The notes below the pieces were generated by a model. The model made no database searches. It was not told the origin of the DNA and was given only the letters and a program-made list of their open reading frames with translations. Below, piece by piece: positions 32,747 to 41,911 of a stretch of DNA of 64,000 nucleotides. The DNA lies in assembly GCA_965237965.1 (NCBI GenBank), contig CBDEGT010000003.1, positions 868,001 through 932,000 on the forward strand, written 5' to 3'. Source of the stretch: UBA2988 sp965237965. Lineage in GTDB: Bacteria > Gemmatimonadota > Gemmatimonadetes > Longimicrobiales > Gaopeijiaceae. Numbering within the stretch: position 1 is the first letter of the stretch; every line of letters starts with the position of its first letter. Position numbers and translations under genes: made by a program.

Positions 32747-34465
32747 GTGACAGAGCAGCATCTGGGCCTCTTTCTCCTGCAAGTCCTCTTGCTCTTGGCG
32801 CTGGCCCGTGGATTGGGCCAGCTGCTACGGTACTTCGGACATCCTGCCCTAGTCGGCGAGATCGCGGTCGGCCTCTTACTGGGCCCGACGCTGCTCGGAC
32901 GCGCCTGGCCCACCCTGCACACCGTGCTCTTCCCGGCCGACGTGATTCAGCAGGCCATGCTGGACACCGTATCGTGGTTCGGCGTGCTCTTCTTGCTGCT
33001 CGAGACCGGCCTCGAGGTCGACGTGTCGGCGGCCTGGCGCCAACGGGGGCCGGCGCTCCGGATCGGCATCATCGGGGTGCTCGTCCCCCTGGCAATCGGG
33101 TTCGGCCTCTCCCTGACGTTGCCGGAGCGCTACCTCACGGATCCGTCCACTCGCATCCCGTTTGCTCTGTTTCTCGGGACCACGATCGCGATCAGTGCGA
33201 TGGTGATCATTGCTCGAGTGTTACACGACCTGGACCTCGTGAAGAGCGATCTCGGACTGGTGACACTTTGCGGGTACGCGGTGAACGACGTGCTCGCCTG
33301 GGTAATCCTCAGCGTGGTGCTCGGACTCGCCACTCCCGCCGGCGTAGATCTGGGCTCGGTCGGGCTGGCGTTGTTCGTCTCGGTCGCGTTCACGGCCTTC
33401 TGCCTCACGTGGGGCATACGGGGAGTGGGCCGCGCGATCGCGTATGTGGGCACCAAGATGCCCGACCAGCCAGGTTTGGTGCTGACCCTGGTGAGCTGTC
33501 TGGGCCTGGCGTGCGGCGCCCTCACCCATCACGCCGGACTTACGGCGCTCCTTGGCTTCTTTCTCGCCGGTATCATGGCGGGGGAGTCACGCGCGCTCTC
33601 AGAACGAACCCGCCATGTCGTGAGCCAGATGGTGCATTCAGTCTTCGTTCCTCTCTACTTCGCGGGGATCGGCCTGCAGTACGACTTCTTACGGGAGTTC
33701 GACTGGTTCATCGTCACCTTCGTTACCGTGGTTTCGATCGCGGCGAAGTTCGGCGGTGCATGGCTCGGGGCTCTCGGTCCTGCGCTCTCGCGCGAGGATC
33801 GGCTCTCCATTGGTATCGCGTTCACGCCCAGCGGCGTCACCGGCATCGTCGTGGCTGACATCGCCCTCGATCAGGGGATCCTCACCACGCCCGTGTTCGT
33901 CGGAATCGTGGTCTCGGCCATCGTCTCTTCACTTCTCGTAGCGCCGTGGCTCACTTGGTCGATTTCGCGGCGCAAGGCCGTAGACACCCTCGATTTCCTC
34001 GAGCGCGCAGCGATGGTGCCCAATCTGACGGGGACAACGAGGTGGGAGGTGATCGACGAGCTGTGCGGGCGCCTGGCCAGCGGCAGGGGTAAACCGTCCG
34101 TGGACGCCCTCATCGCGGCGGTGCGGGCTCGTGAAATGCTGCTGGGCACCGGCATCGGCGATGACGTCGCCATCCCGCATGCTCGACTCGCCGAACTGAA
34201 GAGGCCGCTGCTGGCCTTCGGTCGGTCGGTCAACGGCGTGGATTGGGATACACCAGACGGGCTACCGGTGCACCTCGTGTTTATGCTCGTCACGCCGGAG
34301 CGCGAGCACGGCCTGCAGGTTCAGATCCTGGCCACGATCGCGCGGGCTCTGGGCGACCGCGCCACGCGCGACCGACTCGTGAGAGCCGAGGCGGATGGCG
34401 AGGTGTGGGCCAGGCTTTCGGAGGCCCTCCATTCTCAGAAGCCAGCGCACGTCGGGCCGAACTAG
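32747..34465 (+). CDS. CPA2 cation/proton antiporter with C-terminal EIIA domain
   Basis: 572 aa. Residues 1-~405 form the Na+/H+ exchanger fold (GEIAVGLLLGPTLLG; FLLLETGLEVDV; TAISAMV-like TIAISAMVII; GYAVNDVLAW with the conserved Asp; FFLAGIMAG). A linker and a PTS EIIA type-2 (nitrogen-PTS-like) domain follow, ~430-565, with the phospho-His in DDVAIPHARL. Known relatives exchange Na+ or K+ for protons; EIIA presumably adds regulation by phosphorylation or metabolite state. GTG start with AGGAG 4 nt upstream. It stands near the pseudogene antiporter and two regulated permeases. Confidence 0.88.
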   Translation: MTEQHLGLFLLQVLLLLALARGLGQLLRYFGHPALVGEIAVGLLLGPTLLGRAWPTLHTVLFPADVIQQAMLDTVSWFGVLFLLLETGLEVDVSAAWRQRGPALRIGIIGVLVPLAIGFGLSLTLPERYLTDPSTRIPFALFLGTTIAISAMVIIARVLHDLDLVKSDLGLVTLCGYAVNDVLAWVILSVVLGLATPAGVDLGSVGLALFVSVAFTAFCLTWGIRGVGRAIAYVGTKMPDQPGLVLTLVSCLGLACGALTHHAGLTALLGFFLAGIMAGESRALSERTRHVVSQMVHSVFVPLYFAGIGLQYDFLREFDWFIVTFVTVVSIAAKFGGAWLGALGPALSREDRLSIGIAFTPSGVTGIVVADIALDQGILTTPVFVGIVVSAIVSSLLVAPWLTWSISRRKAVDTLDFLERAAMVPNLTGTTRWEVIDELCGRLASGRGKPSVDALIAAVRAREMLLGTGIGDDVAIPHARLAELKRPLLAFGRSVNGVDWDTPDGLPVHLVFMLVTPEREHGLQVQILATIARALGDRATRDRLVRAEADGEVWARLSEALHSQKPAHVGPN

Positions 34466-34507
34466 GCGACGCCAGCGAGCGGATTGCGCCAGGCCCGAAG
34501 GTCCGCG

Positions 34508-35179
34508 CTACGTGTCGTTTCGCTCCTTCCGGATCGCCGACCACCCCTCCTGGATCGCTCGTGCGGAACCAATCCCTACGGCAAGGGCAAAGGCGACCCC
34601 GACAGCACCGAACCCTATCAGAAACGCAGACAAGACGATCTCTCGGGCGAAGTTGAGCTCCCAAAGGGCGAGCGCCCCCACAACCGAAAGGAGGGAGGAC
34701 TTGGCGAGCCCGGCCATGAAAGCCGCGCGCGGCACCTTCTCGCGTTCGAGGACTTTCTCCACGCGGCGCGCCAGAACGTTGGACAAGACGATGCCCAGCC
34801 CGACGATGATTCCGGCAAGGACAAGCGTGGGAAGATAGACGAGGAGCCGCTCGATCATCCGGGACAGCACGTCCAGCCCCCAGATCTGAAGGGCGTTGTC
34901 CAGAAAGACCAGCACGACTGTCAGGCCAGCTACAGTCCCGGCTATCCCGTACACGGCGTCTCGCACGTCCCCTTTGCCCATGGCCGACCGCCAGGCCGAG
35001 CGTCCGCCTGCCAGGCGGTCGAGACGTAGCAGGCCGAGGACGCGCACGACCAGCCTTTTCGCGAGCCAGCCCACCAGTAGACCCACCGCCAGGACCAACA
35101 CCCCTGCAGCGAGCGTGGGGAAGTAGTCCGATAGTTGTTGTTGGAGTCGATCGAGCATTCCCTGAGTCTGACTCTGCAT
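34508..35179 (-). CDS. MscS-like TM-helix repeat membrane protein
   Basis: 223 aa with four or five helices. Two TM-helix repeats typical of small-conductance mechanosensitive channel relatives (FPTLAAGVLVLAVGLLVGWLAKR; YLPTLVLAGIIVGLGIVLSNVLARRVEK). The pore-lining helix and the C-terminal beta domain of true MscS are lacking, so it is the short TM_helix-only class. Transcribed with the APC-UspA permease just upstream (6 bp gap), suggesting an operon for membrane stress or ion balance. Confidence 0.82.
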   Translation of the reverse strand: MQSQTQGMLDRLQQQLSDYFPTLAAGVLVLAVGLLVGWLAKRLVVRVLGLLRLDRLAGGRSAWRSAMGKGDVRDAVYGIAGTVAGLTVVLVFLDNALQIWGLDVLSRMIERLLVYLPTLVLAGIIVGLGIVLSNVLARRVEKVLEREKVPRAAFMAGLAKSSLLSVVGALALWELNFAREIVLSAFLIGFGAVGVAFALAVGIGSARAIQEGWSAIRKERNDT

Positions 35180-35185
35180 GGTCGC

Positions 35186-37441
35186 CTAGCTCGGTCTGAA
35201 GAAGACGCGCTCGAATCGACTCTCCCGGTGTGCCTCGACGCCTCGAACCACAACGACGGGGGCACGTCCGCTTGCCGCGATCATTCCGGGCACGGTCTCG
35301 CCAAGGATCGGAGCGATCGGACCCGCGCTCGGCGCCCCCACCAGAACCAGCTGGTTCTTGCGTATCCTATTCACCAAGCCACGGCCCACATCGGAGGCGC
35401 GCAGAAGCTCCGGCTTCAATTCGAGCCCCGAAGCCTTGGCCGTCCCCGCCGCCAGTTCCTCGGCGTTCGCCGCCTCGGCATCGCTGAACCCCCGATCCAC
35501 CATCGTCACGAGGCGAGCGGGAGCTTGAAATCCCTCACTGAAGGCGGGCAAGAGCTCCGCTGCCAGCTCCGAGTTTCGTCCCTCGGTAATAGGAACCAGA
35601 ACCTGTTTAACGGCAGCAGGGCGGATCTCACCGTAGACCACGCCCATCTGGCACGGCGCCTCCTGCAGAACGCGTTCGCCGATCGTCGCGACGACGCGCT
35701 CGAGAAGTGACCGGCTACTTGGCTGGCCGATAATGAGAAAATTACACGCCTCTTCCCTCGCAGTCTGAACGATGCCCCGACTGATCCGGCGCGCGAGTTT
35801 GACCACGGACCTGGCTGGAACTCCCTTCTCCTCCGCGTACCGCACCGCCTCCTCGAGAACGGGCTGCATCTCCCGCACGCGCTTCCGGCCAGTCAGGAGG
35901 GAAGCGCCTTCCGGAACCTCCACCACGCTCATCACGAGCAGCTGCCCGTTATGCCTTCTAGCGATCGCTACCGCGACTTCCACCAGACTCTGAACCGTGG
36001 CCGGGCTCGAGACGGAAACGAGCACTTTGTACTCTTTCTTCTCCAACCGCTCCATCCAACGCACCCGCTCGAGGAACGCCGCCTCTCTCGTCCGGCTGTA
36101 GCCGTAGTAGAAGAAGACCCCGGCAGCGATCCAACCCCCGGCTGCCAACCATGCCATCGGATAGTCGATGAACATGAACCCGGCGATGAAGAGCATCGCG
36201 AGGATTGCCAGTATGGGGGTTAGCGGGACGAAAGGAACCCTGTAGCCGCGGTCGAGGTCCGGACGGAGCTTGCGAAGTCTGATGAGGGCAATGTTCACCC
36301 CGCCGAAGAGCAGAAGGAACATCACGCTGGCAGCGGCCGCGACCTCCTCGATCGGAAGCGCGACCGCCATCACGATGATCAGCAGTGCGGAAAGAACGAT
36401 CGAGTAGTGGGGAGTGCCCCGCACCGCGTGGACCCGCGCCATGACTTTGGGGAGGCTCGCATCTCGGGCCATCGCAAAGGCTACGCGAGAGGACGAGTAG
36501 ATCGTGGCATTGAGAGCCGAAAGCGTAGACAGCAGCCCTCCGACCAAGATGACGACCGCTCCTCCGAGGAAGAGCTGGTCGGCTGCGGTTACCAGCGCGG
36601 TCTCTCCCGACTGACCAAGGTAGTCCGTGATCGCAATTCCAGATGGAGGGTCTACCGCACCAATCGCCACGAGCGCAACGAGCAGGTAGACGGGGATCAC
36701 GATCAAGAGCGAAAGGAAAACGGCCCTGGGTATGTTCCTCTTGGGGTCCTCGACCTCCTCGCTGGTCTGAGCGATGATCTCGTAGCCCTCGAACGCGATG
36801 AAGGTGAGGCCCATTGCAGAAAAAATTCCGGCCCATCCATTGCTGAAAAAGGGGGTGAACGAAGCCTCCCAACCTGGCCGCTGGGACATCACCAGGAGTC
36901 CGGCGGCGATGAAGACGCCGATGATCGCCACTTTGCCGATCGTGACCACGTTCCCGGCCTTTCCCGCCTCGGAAGCTCCCCGATAGTTGATGGTCGCGAA
37001 CAGTACGCACGCGAACACCGCAAACCAGATTTCGGGATCGAATACCGGGGTGGAAAACTCACTTACACCCGCGAAGACCAAGACTTCGTGGAAGTATGCC
37101 CCGAAGCCGAGGGCGTACAGCGAGCACGCCACGGCGTGGGCGAACCAGTCCATCCACCCAGCGAGGAAGCCACTCGGATCGGGCAGAGAGGCCTTGATCC
37201 AGAGGTAGCCGCCCCCTGCTCCGTGCACTGCGCTACCGAGTTCGGCATACGCGGCCGCCGTAAGAAAGGCAACCAGGCCATTGAGGAAGAAGACCATGAG
37301 GAGCCCGGGACCGGCTACTCCCGCGGCGATACCGGTAAGAACGAAAATGCCGGCGCCGATCATCGCACCGACACCGATCATGGTGATGTCGACCAGCCGC
37401 ATCTCGCGGCTCAGGCGAACCTCGGTATCCACTCCGGGCAA
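35186..37441 (-). CDS. APC-family amino acid permease with tandem UspA domains
   Basis: 751 aa. Residues 1-~450: twelve-helix APC permease (VGAMIGAGIFVLTGIAAG, the consensus unwound helix 1; FEGYEIIAQTSEEVEDPKRNIPRA; VFLLLFGGVN-like MFLLLFGGVNIALIRLRKLRP). Residues ~465-600 and ~610-745 are two universal-stress-protein domains (YKVLVSVSSPATVQSLVEVA; CNFLIIGQPSS; KQVLVPITEGRNSELA; LVLVGAPS). USP domains usually bind ATP or AMP, so transport may respond to energy state. Substrate unknown. The first gene of a two-gene unit with 34508. Confidence 0.9.
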   Translation of the reverse strand: MPGVDTEVRLSREMRLVDITMIGVGAMIGAGIFVLTGIAAGVAGPGLLMVFFLNGLVAFLTAAAYAELGSAVHGAGGGYLWIKASLPDPSGFLAGWMDWFAHAVACSLYALGFGAYFHEVLVFAGVSEFSTPVFDPEIWFAVFACVLFATINYRGASEAGKAGNVVTIGKVAIIGVFIAAGLLVMSQRPGWEASFTPFFSNGWAGIFSAMGLTFIAFEGYEIIAQTSEEVEDPKRNIPRAVFLSLLIVIPVYLLVALVAIGAVDPPSGIAITDYLGQSGETALVTAADQLFLGGAVVILVGGLLSTLSALNATIYSSSRVAFAMARDASLPKVMARVHAVRGTPHYSIVLSALLIIVMAVALPIEEVAAAASVMFLLLFGGVNIALIRLRKLRPDLDRGYRVPFVPLTPILAILAMLFIAGFMFIDYPMAWLAAGGWIAAGVFFYYGYSRTREAAFLERVRWMERLEKKEYKVLVSVSSPATVQSLVEVAVAIARRHNGQLLVMSVVEVPEGASLLTGRKRVREMQPVLEEAVRYAEEKGVPARSVVKLARRISRGIVQTAREEACNFLIIGQPSSRSLLERVVATIGERVLQEAPCQMGVVYGEIRPAAVKQVLVPITEGRNSELAAELLPAFSEGFQAPARLVTMVDRGFSDAEAANAEELAAGTAKASGLELKPELLRASDVGRGLVNRIRKNQLVLVGAPSAGPIAPILGETVPGMIAASGRAPVVVVRGVEAHRESRFERVFFRPS

Positions 37442-37871
37442 CTCCGCGCGACGGGCCAGGGACTTCAGACGAAGACGCCTTCACGGCCCTGCCTGTGGAG
37501 TCTTCAATCCCCCCACGCGGTGGACCGGCTCCCTCCTCACCCTTGTGCTACGTAGCCCAGATCGGGATGAGGCAATCGGGTAAGATCTAGCGGTGGCTGC
37601 CGGAGCGAAAGAACCCGCCGCACTCGAGAAAGTGCAGCGGCACTCAGCCGTGCTCCTGGGCTCGGGCGGGTCGTGACTTGTGTACCCGAAGACCGGGAAC
37701 AATCCTGCAAGATCCGGGGATTGTTGGAACGAAGTCTGCCACGGACGTGACTCGCGGGTACGTCGGCACTATGCTGCCATCATCGCTACACGCAACGGAG
37801 CGGTTTCTGCCTTGATGACCCGATCAAACCCTCTGTATGCCTGCCTCATTCAGCTTCCTCGGGCCGCCGCA

Positions 37872-38375
37872 ATGACGTCACCCCGCTCTTGTCTGCTGGC
37901 ATTGCTTCTCTCTCTGGCTGCAGCTGCACCCGTCCGCGGTCAGGACCACACGGCCACAGAGGACGGCTTCGCCATGGGAATGTCGCTCTTCGACGTTTCG
38001 GGGCGGCTGGGGCATGGGGCTGCCCTCGAGCTGGCGTACCAGCCGCCCTGGGCGTTCACTCCGTGGCTCCGGCCACACGCCGGGGCCATGCTCACTTCCG
38101 CTGAAGGGGCTTATGGGTACCTGGGCCTCCAGCTACCCGTTTCCATCCGCACCCGGGGTACGGTCGCACCGACCTTCGCTGTAGGCGCGTACGGAAAGGG
38201 CCGATCCGTAGATCTCGGAAACGTCGTGCAGTTCCGTTCGGGGGTCGAACTGGAGCTGAGGTCGTTCGGCCAGGATTCGATCGTCCTCTTCTTCTACCAC
38301 CTCTCGAACGCAGGGCTGGGAGACTGGAATCCGGGGATGGAAGTCATCGGGCTCGCGTACCTGATCAAGCCGTAA
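37872..38375 (+). CDS. PagL-like lipid A deacylase / acyloxyacyl hydrolase
   Basis: 167 aa with a Sec signal peptide (MTSPRSCLLALLLSLAAAAPVRGQ) and an outer-membrane beta-barrel style. The C-terminal strand FFYHLSNAGLGDWNPGMEVIG carries the PagL motif H-x-SN-x-G-x-x-xx-NPG-x-E, i.e. the His-Ser-Glu catalytic set that removes the 3-O acyl chain of lipid A. PagL length is similar. Start ATG 37872 is taken because the signal peptide begins there, though an ATG at 37815 is in frame. Bases 37442-37871 show no gene. Confidence 0.75.
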   Translation: MTSPRSCLLALLLSLAAAAPVRGQDHTATEDGFAMGMSLFDVSGRLGHGAALELAYQPPWAFTPWLRPHAGAMLTSAEGAYGYLGLQLPVSIRTRGTVAPTFAVGAYGKGRSVDLGNVVQFRSGVELELRSFGQDSIVLFFYHLSNAGLGDWNPGMEVIGLAYLIKP

Positions 38376-38442
38376 GACCCACGGCCTTCATACGCCGGCT
38401 CAGGGCAACCCGGCGCTCCATCGGCAACCCTCGCTCACACGC

Positions 38443-40581
38443 CTAGCGGCTGCCATCGCCGAACTGCTCAGACAGTGCCCGAACCCCTCGGGGTTCCCCT
38501 ATGAAAGTCAGGCGATCTCCCTTCCGCAGCACGGTCCCGCCGCGGGGTATGATCGACTCGTCACCGCGTCGGATCAGCGCGACCAGCGTTCCGTCCGGCA
38601 TGTAGAGATCGCGCAGGGCCTTCCCATCGAGCACCTCGGAGCGGCGGCCGGACTCGATCCGCAGGGAGAGGAAACGATCATCCCGTAGGAGGATCTCCTT
38701 GAGCTTCTGCTCGTCGGCCGCACCGAGCAGCTCCGCCAAGAACCCTTCCTCCTCCACACGACTGGCGATCTGGGCGAGGATTCGAAGATGTCGGCCCGGG
38801 TCGGCCTTTCCGCTGGCGAGGAAGAACATCGCCTGAATCGGGGTTACCGCGCCTTCGCGTGCGATTTCCTGTTCCGCCTCGCCGGCAGCCGCGTCGACAA
38901 CCAAGCCAGATCGACACAGTACTACGAGCAGCTCGGACGCATCGAAGTCCGACAACTTCATGTGGAGCAGGGCCGCCCCATGCGCAACCGGGGTGCCACC
39001 CATCTGCAGGCCGCGGGTGAAACTCTCCTCCAACTCCATACTCGTCGCTGGCAGACGGCTCGCCAACTGAATGGACGCGTTCCGTATCAGATCGTCCAAA
39101 GGCGTCTTCTCCGAAACGTCGAGCACGAGAGCGCGAGCGACGACCTCGTCGAACGGATCCGCGGCGCGGGCTCCCTTCTCCTTCATGATCACGCGGAGTT
39201 CCTGTTCCAGCCCCTCGAAGCGGCGTCTCCCGAGGCGGGCGAACACATGATACAACGCACCTTCCCGCTCGATGCGGCTGCTCGCGTAGTACGTGTACCA
39301 CCCGAAGCAGGCGGCGATCACCCCCATCGAAAAGAGCACGGGGAGCCAGCCCATTTCAGCCACCAGTACGAGCGGAACGATCACGCCAGCGAGCTGCATC
39401 CACGGGTACAACGGCGAGCGAAACCCCGGATCGTACGATTCGATGTGGCTCTCCCTCATCACGATCACCGCCACGTTGATCAGGCAGAAAATCAGCAGCT
39501 GGAGCGCGCTCGCGAGCTTCGCCACGCCCTCGACGTCCAGAAGCAACAGAAAGACGATGAGGAGTCCGCACGTGAAGAGAATCGAGAGTACCGGCGTACC
39601 CAAGCGCCCCGTCATGGAGAACGCATCCGGGAAAAGTCGGTCCCGCGCCATGGCGAGCGGGTACCGAGACGCCGCGAGAATGCCTGCGTTCGCCATCGCG
39701 ACGAACGCTGCGATGGCCGCACCGACCATGAGCCACAGTCCGAGGCTACCAGGTAACCATCGGGTGAACATGGATGCTGCATCCGCGACCGGAGTGAGGC
39801 TCTCGCTCAGGACCGGAACGCCGAGCACGGCCACCATGACATAAACCCCGACAGCGTACACCGTGGTAACGGTTGCCAGAGCCAGCACCATGCCGAGCGG
39901 GATGTTCCGCTCAGGGTCCTCGATCTCCTCGGCGAGGCTCGCGACATTGGTGAGGCCGATGTACGAAACGAACACCAGCCCTATGGTCGAAAGCATCCCG
40001 TCGACCCCGTTCGTCATGAACGGGGTGAAGCGCCGAGCAGGGAAGACCGACCCTTGTGACGCGATGACATCCACGACCCCGTGCACGATAAAGAAACCCA
40101 CAATCGTCAACAGCGCGATCACGAGACCCCGCAACATGCCGGTCGATTCTCTGGTACCCAGGATGTTGAGCAGCGCGAAGACGACGGTGACCGCGATCGT
40201 TGTTGGTAAGATCGGAACGTCGAGCACGAGCTGCAGATAAGCACCCATTCCGATAAGCGCGAAGCCACTCTTGAGGACGAGCGTGAGCCACGTACCGATG
40301 CCGCCGATGGTCCCCACGAGCGGGCCAAGCGTCCGATCCAGGAAGTAGTAGGCGCCCCCGGCCCGCGGCATCGCCGTGGCGAGCTCCGCCTGGCTCACTA
40401 GGGCAGGAACAACGAGAAGGCCGGCGAGGACGTACGCGAGAACCACCGAGGGGCCGGTGTACGACGCGGCGAGGCCGGGGAGGAGGAAGAACCCCGAGCT
40501 GATCATCGCGCCGGTCGATATCACGTAGACATCGAACAGGCGGAGATTCCTCTCGAGCCGGGCGAACCTGGGCCTTGCCAT
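38443..40581 (-). CDS. APC-family permease with EIIA-like and TrkA-C domains
   Basis: 712 aa from ATG 40581. Residues ~10-440: APC permease (ISTGAMISSGFFLLPGLAA; MPRAGGAYYFLDRTLGP; EEIEDPERNIPLGM). ~490-645: EIIA type-2-like domain (TPLDDLIRNASIQLASRL; GTPVAHGAALLHMKL with its His; IQAMFFLASG). ~655-712: a TrkA-C/RCK ligand domain (MPDGTLVALIRRGDESIIPRGGTVLRKGDRLTFIGE). So a transporter gated by two regulatory modules. The frame is open to 40746 but that N-terminus is unlike the family. No strong RBS at either start. Confidence 0.85.
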   Translation of the reverse strand: MARPRFARLERNLRLFDVYVISTGAMISSGFFLLPGLAASYTGPSVVLAYVLAGLLVVPALVSQAELATAMPRAGGAYYFLDRTLGPLVGTIGGIGTWLTLVLKSGFALIGMGAYLQLVLDVPILPTTIAVTVVFALLNILGTRESTGMLRGLVIALLTIVGFFIVHGVVDVIASQGSVFPARRFTPFMTNGVDGMLSTIGLVFVSYIGLTNVASLAEEIEDPERNIPLGMVLALATVTTVYAVGVYVMVAVLGVPVLSESLTPVADAASMFTRWLPGSLGLWLMVGAAIAAFVAMANAGILAASRYPLAMARDRLFPDAFSMTGRLGTPVLSILFTCGLLIVFLLLLDVEGVAKLASALQLLIFCLINVAVIVMRESHIESYDPGFRSPLYPWMQLAGVIVPLVLVAEMGWLPVLFSMGVIAACFGWYTYYASSRIEREGALYHVFARLGRRRFEGLEQELRVIMKEKGARAADPFDEVVARALVLDVSEKTPLDDLIRNASIQLASRLPATSMELEESFTRGLQMGGTPVAHGAALLHMKLSDFDASELLVVLCRSGLVVDAAAGEAEQEIAREGAVTPIQAMFFLASGKADPGRHLRILAQIASRVEEEGFLAELLGAADEQKLKEILLRDDRFLSLRIESGRRSEVLDGKALRDLYMPDGTLVALIRRGDESIIPRGGTVLRKGDRLTFIGEPRGVRALSEQFGDGSR

Positions 40582-40806
40582 CGGGAGAAGGGAAACCACG
40601 GTGGGAGGATAGGCAAGGCGACAGCCCTGCCGCGGCCCAACCCACCCTCCGGTCAGCTTTGACGTGCGCCCGATCGGTACAAGCGGGGCCAAGGCCGTCC
40701 CCCGGAACCTTGCGGCCGACACAGCGGCTTTGGGGGGCAACCGCAACGCAATGGAGGACGTGCAGCGATGATGTTCACCTTCCCGGATCTTCCTGAGGGT
40801 CGCCCG

Positions 40807-40908
40807 GTGACGCTTCTCTCACTCACAGTTGTCGCCACCCTGACCGCCTGCGGCGATGGATCCTCCGCGAGCGTGGGGTATGTGAGCCTACGAGCCCTCG
40901 AACAGTGA
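40807..40908 (+). CDS. tiny predicted lipoprotein
   Basis: GTG 40807 with GAGGG 6 nt upstream reads TLLSLTVVATLTACGDGSSAS, a lipoprotein signal with lipobox LTAC, and stops at 40908 after 33 codons. The stop overlaps a possible GTG start of the next gene (GTGA). An ATG at 40768 is in frame. May be a stub of a longer gene. Confidence 0.35.
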   Translation: MTLLSLTVVATLTACGDGSSASVGYVSLRALEQ

Positions 40909-41786
40909 GATCACCGACCCCTGCCGCGGGAATAACGATGACCCCCGCCTCCCCGCCCCGTTGGCAGCCGACCGATCCGGGTCGCGCCCGATCCCTTTCC
41001 GATGCCCGCCTGCAACTGCACTACGCAGCGCAGTTCATGACGGCGCTCGGCATCTCGTACCTCGAACATGAGGCCGATGACGGTCACACGAATCTGGGCT
41101 GGGATGCGACGCTGGGAGCCTTGATGTCGCGCGCTGCCATGGGCACGGATGGCGCGGTGGCGCTCGGGGTCGGCGTGCGTGACCTCACGCTCGTCGCCAC
41201 CCGTCGGGGCACCGTAACGGACGTGGTCGCGCTCAGCGGGCTGACCCTCGAAGCGGCGCTGGAGCGCGTGCGTGCAGCGATCGGCTCCAAGGGATTAGAT
41301 GGTGCGCGTTACACGCTCGAGCGGCACTACGAGCTACCACCGCACCCTGTAGCGGCGGGCGCGAAATTCAAGATCGACAACGTGGGAGCTTTCGACGAGC
41401 TCGTTGGGTGGTTCGGCAACGCGGCGATCGCGCTCGGCCGGGTGGCGTGCGACGTACCGGGAGCGTCGGAAGTGCGCGTCTGGCCGCACCACTTCGACAT
41501 GGCGACCCTGGTCAGTTACGACGGCGGCGGCTCCACGGGCGCCGGGTTCGGGCCCGGAGACACCTACTACGACGAGCCGTACTTCTACGTGAACGCCTAC
41601 CCGAGCCCGCGCGCTGACCGACTCACGGCCGAGCTCGCGGGCGGCGGCCAGTGGCACACGCACGAGTGGATCGGTGCGGTTCTGACGGGATCGCAGGTCA
41701 CCGGAGATGCGGCCGCGCAAGAACGGCAGGTGCGCGCCTTTCTCGATTCGGCCCTGGAGTCCTGCCGGGAGCTCGTCGGCGGCTAG
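40905..41786 (+). CDS. conserved hypothetical protein, DUF5996-like features
   Basis: 293 aa (282 if ATG 40938 with GGGA upstream is used). Features: ARLQLHYAAQFMTALGISYLEHE near the N-terminus; the pattern VRVWPHHFDMATLV..., GPGDTYYDEPYFYVNAYPSP and GGGQWHTHEWIGAVLTG in the last third. The WPxxFD...EPYFY layout recalls DUF5996-like proteins, but I cannot name it firmly. No signal peptide or helices, so cytosolic. Followed by a 20-bp tandem repeat. Confidence 0.6.
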   Translation: MRSPTPAAGITMTPASPPRWQPTDPGRARSLSDARLQLHYAAQFMTALGISYLEHEADDGHTNLGWDATLGALMSRAAMGTDGAVALGVGVRDLTLVATRRGTVTDVVALSGLTLEAALERVRAAIGSKGLDGARYTLERHYELPPHPVAAGAKFKIDNVGAFDELVGWFGNAAIALGRVACDVPGASEVRVWPHHFDMATLVSYDGGGSTGAGFGPGDTYYDEPYFYVNAYPSPRADRLTAELAGGGQWHTHEWIGAVLTGSQVTGDAAAQERQVRAFLDSALESCRELVGG

Positions 41787-41790
41787 CGCT

Positions 41791-41830
41791 CGCGCAGCCC
41801 CCGGTTGCGTCGCGCAGCCCCCGGTTGCCT
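41791..41830 (+). repeat. 20-bp tandem repeat after a stop codon
   Basis: TCGCGCAGCCCCCGGTTGCG is repeated immediately (41791-41810, 41811-41830; last base differs), with a decayed third unit (TCGCGCGCCCACCGGG). It lies between two convergent genes; there is no T-run. Confidence 0.6.
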
Positions 41831-41911
41831 CGCGCGCCCACCGGGCAGGGATGGTCCACGCCGTGGACGGGCTTCCCTGTGGATTTGGCACCTGACGCCC
41901 GCCGACCTGGA

